A stretch of DNA of 64,000 bases, from positions 1 to 64,000 of IMG/VR virus record IMGVR_UViG_3300035698_010610; one strand, written 5' to 3'. The translations under genes were made by a program, and so were the position numbers. The notes below the pieces were generated by a model. The model saw nothing but the letters and a program-made list of their open reading frames with translations. It was not told where the DNA came from and did not search any database. Below are positions 61,301 through 64,000 of this stretch, piece by piece (positions within the stretch are counted from its first letter, which is position 1; every line of letters begins with the position of its first letter). This stretch comes from a virus.

Positions 61301-64000
61301 TGGCGACTCCGCAAGTTGAACTGCGGCCGTACCAGAGCGAAGCGGTCGTCAAATTATTCGAGGCGTTCCCGGACAACAACCGCATTCTTGTGTCCATGCC
61401 AACCGGTGTGGGCAAGACGGTTGTTGGGATGTACGCCGCGACGGTCTGGCCCGACGCTTGCGAGGCATTAGGGCTTCCGCCGAAAGTCTTGTGGTTGGCG
61501 CACCGCGAGGAGTTGGTTTTCCAGGCCGTCACCCAATTCCGCAACATGAGCGGCGAAGAGGCGGGCGTCGAAAAAGCGTACGACACGGTGACCAGCAGGC
61601 CGCTACTGGAACGCCCCCGCGTTGTTGCCGCGAGCATCCAGACGCTATTCTCCGAGGAGCGGCGGCTCCTGTTTGCCCCCGATGAATTCGGGTTGATCGT
61701 GATGGATGAATGCGTTGACGGCCTCGCGGCAGTAGAAACAGAACTTGGGACTATTCCACTCAGCGAAGCGGTGCGGCGTAAGGCCAAACGAGTGTTGACG
61801 CATGATGGAACATCTGCTAAGTTCGGTCGCATTGAGGCGTGGGCCAGTAAAGGCCGCCGGGCGGTGTTGCGGGTAGCGACATACGGTGGCACCATTCGCG
61901 TCACGGGGGAACATCCAATATGGACACTGCGGGGATGGGTGGAAGCCCGGCACCTAAAGCCCGGCGACGCCGTTGTGCGTGCGGTTGCGGCGTATGGATA
62001 CCGGCAGTCGACACCAGGGGGCGACCGCGAAAGTGCGCCCCTGGTCATTCGACACCCAGAAGTCGCGAAGAATGGTCGGTTGAGTACGAAAAATTTAAGG
62101 CGTCACTGCCGCTTTGTGAGTGTGGCTGCGGCACTAGCGTTACGCCAAACGCGAGTACGCTATCACGGTTTATTAAATGGCGTGGCACGCGAAGCATTCC
62201 AAGGTATCGCAAAGGCCACGATAAGCGGCCGTCCGGGTGGGAGATCACGCTTACGCCTAACGAGCGGTCGGCGATTCTCGGGACGCTACTCGGCGACTTT
62301 AGCATCGGCTTACCGAACCCACGCAGTAAGAACCCCAGGCTATCCGGGAACCATTCAAGCAAGCAGACGGAGTGGGTTCGCCACAAGGCCGCTATCCTCC
62401 GGCGGCTGTCGCCATCGGTTTCGTTTGCGGCCAATCCTGGGTACGGCGACCAGTTGTGTACGTTTCGGTCAAGTTGCCTCCCGTGTCTGTTGCCGATCTA
62501 TGATCTCACCCGACCGGACGGCGGCCCCAAAGTCATATCGCGGGCATGGCTTGACTCGCTGGGGCCACTGGGGCTCGCGTGGTGGATCTGCGATGACGGC
62601 AGTAGTTCCGCCGGATGGCAGATTGCACTTCACACTGAGGGCTTTGACGACACCAGTATCAGGGCTGTGGCAATGTGGTTTCGAGCTAAATACGGCGAGG
62701 TACGGGTCGCCCAGTCACGCCGAGGCAATAAAACGGTTCACCTTCGCAAAGCGGTCGCCAGCAAGGTCGCGGCTGCCATCCGGCCGCACGTGCCGCCCTG
62801 CATGGCATATAAGCTGCGATACTGTCCTGTCGGTTGACCCTGACGGATCGCGTGAAGTCTACGACCTTGCTGTTGCCGACACGCACTGCTTTTTCGCCAA
62901 TGGCATTCTCGTGCATAATTGTCACCACGGCGTTGCCCCGGCGTGGCAAGAAGTCGCCGACTATTTCGACAAGGGGAGGCTGGTCGGGTTGACGGCTACC
63001 ACGGATCGGGCCGACGAAGTGTCGCTCGGCCAGATGTTCGGTTCAGTGCCGTTCCATTACTCCCTGCCCGATGCGATCAAAGACGGCTACCTGTCGAAGA
63101 TCAAACAGGAGTACATCCGGGTCGAAAGCCTTGACTTTTCCGGCATCAAATTGGAAGACGGCGACCTGTCTGTGAAGGCGGTAGAGGATCGGATCAACCG
63201 CGAACAGACGATCCATGAACTCTGTGCCCCGGTCGCCAAATTGGCGGGGGACCGGCAAACGATCATATTCACACCATCGGTCGGCTCGGCTGAGTCGGTT
63301 GCGGCGCTGATGTCGGCACGGTATAGCAAACGCGGTGCGGTCGCTGTCAGCGGTTCGACGAATCCAGACGACCGGAAAGCAGCGGTGGAAGCGTACCTCC
63401 GGGGCGACATTCAGTTTCTCGTGAATTGTGGTGTATTTCTGGAGGGCTTTGACGCCCCGAATACATCCTGCATCGTCATCGCTCGGCCGACTGCATCGCG
63501 GGCGCTGTACGCTCAGATGATCGGTCGCGGGTTGCGCGGCGGCTGGGCGTGCCCTATTGAAGGAAAAGAGGACTGCCTTGTCCTCGACTTGACTGGCAAG
63601 GCTGCGGACCACCGGTTGGTCGGCTCACCCGATTTGCTCGCTGGGAATTACGACAAAGCCGTAACGGATGAGATCAGACGGCGGATGGAGGAGAAGGGGG
63701 AGGACGGCGAACCGAACGACGTGGATGAGATCATTGCGGAGTGCGTCGCTTCGTCCGACGAGCTACGGAAAATGGCGTTCGTGAAAGTTGTTGCTGACGC
63801 CAAGCTGTCCCGGAAGACCATCGACCCGTTTTCGTTGCTGGATGTCGCCGAGGAGGCGTTGCCGGGCTGGTGGGACGCGAAACAACCACTGCCAGAACAG
63901 ATCGACAAACTGGAGGCAGCGGGGATCAGACACGAGGGCGACTTCGACTACGCATCCGCCCAGAAGCTGTGCCACGAACTCGACGAACGGCGGGCAGCCG
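61300..64000 (+). CDS. SF2 (DEAD/DECH) helicase interrupted by an intein, 3' end outside window
   Basis: The frame opens with an ATG at 61300 and has no stop before 64000. PYQSEAVVKLF and SMPTGVGKTVVG (Walker A, about residue 34) open the first RecA domain, and LIVMDE then CHHG gives the DECH box, split by the intein at 61711-62919. Then GLTATTDRAD (motif III-like), TIIFTPSVGSAESVAALM, FLVNCGVFLEGFDAP and YAQMIGRGLRGG (motif VI) complete the second domain. Such helicases act in phage replication or restart. The first 137 codons and the part after the intein are in the same frame. Confidence 0.9.
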   Translation, partial: MATPQVELRPYQSEAVVKLFEAFPDNNRILVSMPTGVGKTVVGMYAATVWPDACEALGLPPKVLWLAHREELVFQAVTQFRNMSGEEAGVEKAYDTVTSRPLLERPRVVAASIQTLFSEERRLLFAPDEFGLIVMDECVDGLAAVETELGTIPLSEAVRRKAKRVLTHDGTSAKFGRIEAWASKGRRAVLRVATYGGTIRVTGEHPIWTLRGWVEARHLKPGDAVVRAVAAYGYRQSTPGGDRESAPLVIRHPEVAKNGRLSTKNLRRHCRFVSVAAALALRQTRVRYHGLLNGVAREAFQGIAKATISGRPGGRSRLRLTSGRRFSGRYSATLASAYRTHAVRTPGYPGTIQASRRSGFATRPLSSGGCRHRFRLRPILGTATSCVRFGQVASRVCCRSMISPDRTAAPKSYRGHGLTRWGHWGSRGGSAMTAVVPPDGRLHFTLRALTTPVSGLWQCGFELNTARYGSPSHAEAIKRFTFAKRSPARSRLPSGRTCRPAWHISCDTVLSVDPDGSREVYDLAVADTHCFFANGILVHNCHHGVAPAWQEVADYFDKGRLVGLTATTDRADEVSLGQMFGSVPFHYSLPDAIKDGYLSKIKQEYIRVESLDFSGIKLEDGDLSVKAVEDRINREQTIHELCAPVAKLAGDRQTIIFTPSVGSAESVAALMSARYSKRGAVAVSGSTNPDDRKAAVEAYLRGDIQFLVNCGVFLEGFDAPNTSCIVIARPTASRALYAQMIGRGLRGGWACPIEGKEDCLVLDLTGKAADHRLVGSPDLLAGNYDKAVTDEIRRRMEEKGEDGEPNDVDEIIAECVASSDELRKMAFVKVVADAKLSRKTIDPFSLLDVAEEALPGWWDAKQPLPEQIDKLEAAGIRHEGDFDYASAQKLCHELDERRAA
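61711..62919 (+). other. Intein in helicase motif II (403 residues)
   Basis: Cys1 is at 61711 (CVDGLAAVE). Block B is GGTIRVTGEHPIWTLRGW with TxxH. Block F/G is REVYDLAVADTHCFFANGILVHN followed by the +1 Cys (62920) of CHH. The terminal His-Asn and +1 Cys are canonical. The roughly 290 residues between about 61990 and 62850 are Arg/Ser/Thr/Pro-rich with no domain; they are the off-frame reading of the endonuclease at 61920-62837, without a single stop. Confidence 0.9.
61920..62837 (+). CDS. LAGLIDADG homing endonuclease nested out of frame in the helicase intein
   Basis: A 305-residue protein in the -1 frame of the helicase, with its own ATG and TGA. Residues about 18-45 (CACGCGVWIPAVDTRGRPRK then GH) and about 65-100 (CECGCG then RYRKGH) are two zinc-finger DNA-binding modules often attached to phage homing enzymes. 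RSAILGTLLGDFSI (about 121) and GLAWWICDDGSSS (about 222) are the two LAGLIDADG helices with their acidic metal ligands. An upstream GGGGGA could serve as binding site; an ATG at 61935 is an alternative start. It ends before intein block F, so it cannot be a simple in-frame fusion. Confidence 0.88.
   Translation: MDTAGMGGSPAPKARRRRCACGCGVWIPAVDTRGRPRKCAPGHSTPRSREEWSVEYEKFKASLPLCECGCGTSVTPNASTLSRFIKWRGTRSIPRYRKGHDKRPSGWEITLTPNERSAILGTLLGDFSIGLPNPRSKNPRLSGNHSSKQTEWVRHKAAILRRLSPSVSFAANPGYGDQLCTFRSSCLPCLLPIYDLTRPDGGPKVISRAWLDSLGPLGLAWWICDDGSSSAGWQIALHTEGFDDTSIRAVAMWFRAKYGEVRVAQSRRGNKTVHLRKAVASKVAAAIRPHVPPCMAYKLRYCPVG

Noticed and set aside
61920-62837. Reading the nested endonuclease as an in-frame intein domain joined by sequencing errors
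   Set aside because: Two compensating indels would be needed, and the endonuclease frame has its own stop before block F while the host frame is open throughout.
1-64000. CRISPR array, rRNA, insertion sequence or attachment site
   Set aside because: I saw no regularly spaced direct repeats, no rRNA-like sequence, no transposase and no integrase with a flanking att duplication.

Overview
The window reads as one stretch of a tailed bacteriophage or prophage genome, GC-rich throughout, probably from a planctomycete host. The phage assignment rests on a nearly complete HK97-type virion set: large terminase, portal, S78 prohead protease, HK97 capsid, head-tail connectors, tail tube, tail assembly chaperones and tape measure. 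The planctomycete guess rests on a secreted protein ending in an SHD1-like domain (58256-59074) and a small signal-peptide protein with a basic RRLLGRRRCC tail (16015-16296), both common in Planctomycetes. This is inference. I see no integrase, polymerase or host flank. Both ends cut genes.

Layout. (1) 1-26.4 kb is one leftward virion block of tightly overlapping genes (TAATG and ATGA junctions). From the promoter-proximal end it holds portal-MuF-metallopeptidase, protease, capsid, glycosyltransferase, small membrane and secreted proteins, a papain-like peptidase, two large fibre or appendage genes, connectors, tail tube, chaperones and tape measure. (2) 26.8-29.5 kb is a small rightward operon with a DnaB-N-like protein, a DUF1064-like nuclease and a YiiX-like papain-fold protein. 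(3) 29.4-35.5 kb is leftward: terminase, a HTH/zinc protein, a TET-associated-type glycosyltransferase, a ParB-like protein, a duplicated small gene pair and a GNAT. (4) 35.6-36.8 kb holds a second ParB-like gene facing an XRE regulator. (5) 36.8-37.7 kb is a non-coding control region with operator-like inverted repeats and a strongly structured leader. (6) 37.7-59.8 kb is a long rightward array of mostly small accessory genes, each with its own GGAGAG-type ribosome binding site. It includes a circularly permuted AAA+ ATPase with DUF1257- and DUF2997-like partners, methyltransferase-like proteins, an HNH nuclease and coiled-coil proteins. (7) 59.1-64 kb holds a candidate sRNA, a palindromic site, a ParB-like gene and a SF2 helicase that runs off the window.

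The standout is a pair of inteins with out-of-frame homing endonucleases. In the portal-MuF protein, a 336-residue intein has almost its whole DNA length occupied on the opposite strand by a 304-codon gene for an HTH plus Vsr/DUF559-like nuclease. In the helicase, a 403-residue intein interrupts the DECH box and carries a zinc-finger LAGLIDADG endonuclease in the -1 frame of the same strand, with its own start and stop. In both cases the host frame stays open through the whole endonuclease gene, so the intein insert is simply the off-frame translation of the nuclease. Two unrelated nuclease families with the same dual-coding layout in one genome suggest a distinct way of building an intein.
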